Assembly: GCA_035296565.1 (NCBI GenBank)
Contig: DATHAQ010000060.1
Location: 1 to 14,779 of the forward strand
Direction: 5' to 3'
Source: JACCZR01 sp035296565
Lineage (GTDB): Bacteria; Actinomycetota; Thermoleophilia; Solirubrobacterales; Thermoleophilaceae
Length of the DNA stretch: 14,779 nucleotides
Positions 13,972 to 14,779 of the stretch are shown here, one piece after another. The notes below the pieces were generated by a model, which was not told the DNA's origin, ran no database searches, and saw only the letters and a program-made list of their open reading frames with translations. Each line of letters starts with the position of its first letter. Positions within the stretch are counted from its first letter, which is position 1. The position numbers and the translations under genes were made by a program.

Positions 13972-14779
13972 TCAGAGAATCGACAGGTAGCGGTCGAGCT
14001 CCCACTGGGTCACCTGGACCCGGTAGTCCTCCCACTCCTGGCGCTTGATCTCGACGAAGCGGTTGAAGATGTGCTCGCCGAAGGTCCGCAGCATCAGCTC
14101 CGACCCGGCCGTCAGCTCGATCGCCTCGCCGAGGGTCTCCGGGAGTTGCTCGATCCCCAGCCGCTTCCTGTCATCGGGAGACAGGTGGTACAGGTTCTTC
14201 TCCATCGGCTCGGGCAGCTCGTAGCCCTTGTCGATCCCCTCCAGCCCGGCCTGCAGCAGGGCGGCGAAGGTCAGGTACGGGTTGCAGGCCGGGTCGGGAC
14301 AGCGCAGCTCCATCCGGGTGGCCTGCTCCTTGCCCGGGTGGTAGAGCGGCACCCGGACCAGCGCTGAGCGGTTGCGGCGCGACCAGGAGCAGTAGACGGG
14401 CGCCTCGTAGCCGGGCACGAGGCGCTTGTACGAGTTGACCCACTGCGCGAACACCGAGCAGACCTCGCGCGCGTGCTTGAGCTGGCCGGCGATGAAGGCC
14501 TTCCCCACCTCGGACAGGAAGTACTGGTCGTTGGGGTCGTAGAAGGCGTTGCGGCCCCCGGCGAACAGCGATTGATGGGTGTGCATCCCCGAGCCGTTCT
14601 CGCCGAACAGCGGCTTGGGCATGAAGGTCGCGTGCCACCCGTACTTCATGGCGTACTCCTTCACGGTGATGCGGTAGGTCATGCAGTCGTCGGCCATCTT
14701 CAGCGCGTCGGCGTAGCGCATGTCGATCTCGTGTTGCGAGGGCCCGACCTCGTGGTGGGTGTACTCCACGTGGATCCCC
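13972..14779 (-). CDS. glnA: Glutamine synthetase type I, C-terminal 268 residues (5' end off the right edge)
   Basis: The frame is open through the right edge; the apparent GTG start at 14769 is an internal Val (HVEYTHHEV). GS catalytic-domain motifs are clear: HHEVGPSQHEID (metal-binding region), PKPLFGENGSGMHTHQSLF (ATP/glutamate site), NSYKRLVPGYEAP, SRRNRSALVRVP and RMELRCPDPACNPYLTFAALLQAG. The enzyme makes glutamine from glutamate, ammonia and ATP in the cytoplasm. The C-terminal end (NLYHLSPDDRKRLGIEQLPETL ... GEHIFNRFVEIK ... QVTQWELDRYLS) lacks the insertion and extended adenylylation segment of GSI-beta. It resembles GSI-alpha enzymes such as that of Bacillus, suggesting control by means other than adenylylation. 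It is the first visible gene of the minus-strand run that continues into the MMPL gene. Confidence 0.95.
   Translation of the reverse strand, partial: GIHVEYTHHEVGPSQHEIDMRYADALKMADDCMTYRITVKEYAMKYGWHATFMPKPLFGENGSGMHTHQSLFAGGRNAFYDPNDQYFLSEVGKAFIAGQLKHAREVCSVFAQWVNSYKRLVPGYEAPVYCSWSRRNRSALVRVPLYHPGKEQATRMELRCPDPACNPYLTFAALLQAGLEGIDKGYELPEPMEKNLYHLSPDDRKRLGIEQLPETLGEAIELTAGSELMLRTFGEHIFNRFVEIKRQEWEDYRVQVTQWELDRYLSIL

Overview
This window looks like chromosome from a high-GC actinobacterium. The class Thermoleophilia (Solirubrobacterales and relatives) is my best guess, but no marker gene fixes the taxonomy. The guess rests on the very GC-rich coding sequence, frequent GTG starts with 4-nt stop/start overlaps, paired DUF4333-type lipoproteins behind an MMPL transporter, a cyclic-di-AMP (ydaO-type) riboswitch in front of an NlpC/P60 hydrolase, and a secreted collagen-like protein. 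Apart from a possible degraded insertion-sequence trace near 1.3-1.4 kb, I see no intact mobile element, CRISPR array, rRNA or tRNA.

Left part (1-3067, minus strand): the 5' portion of a secreted protein with 46 uninterrupted Gly-X-Y triplets runs off the left edge. Its roughly 600-bp upstream region holds a cluster of inverted repeats that could fold as a pseudoknotted or switching leader RNA, plus short repeats. Beyond that lies a polytopic membrane protein resembling GT-C glycosyltransferases.

Signalling block (3193-6482): a membrane histidine kinase (HisKA_3/HATPase) and a NarL-type regulator overlap by 4 nt on the plus strand. They meet, stop to stop, a minus-strand pair made of an RsbW/SpoIIAB-like HATPase protein and a second NarL-type regulator. 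The kinase start sits behind a hairpin that buries its Shine-Dalgarno sequence.

Middle (6573-10787): a secreted NlpC/P60 peptidoglycan hydrolase sits under a c-di-AMP riboswitch with a recognisable promoter. Divergent from it are a medium-chain-type acyl-CoA synthetase and a YyaL/SPATA20-type thioredoxin-domain protein, both on the plus strand.

Right part (10813-14779, minus strand): a tightly packed probable operon reads glutamine synthetase (5' end off the right edge), then an MMPL-family transporter, then two overlapping small DUF4333-like lipoproteins.

The least explained elements are the structured leader of the collagen-like gene and the RsbW-like/response-regulator pair. The riboswitch is a known class, recognised here from its conserved 3' end and P1 stem.
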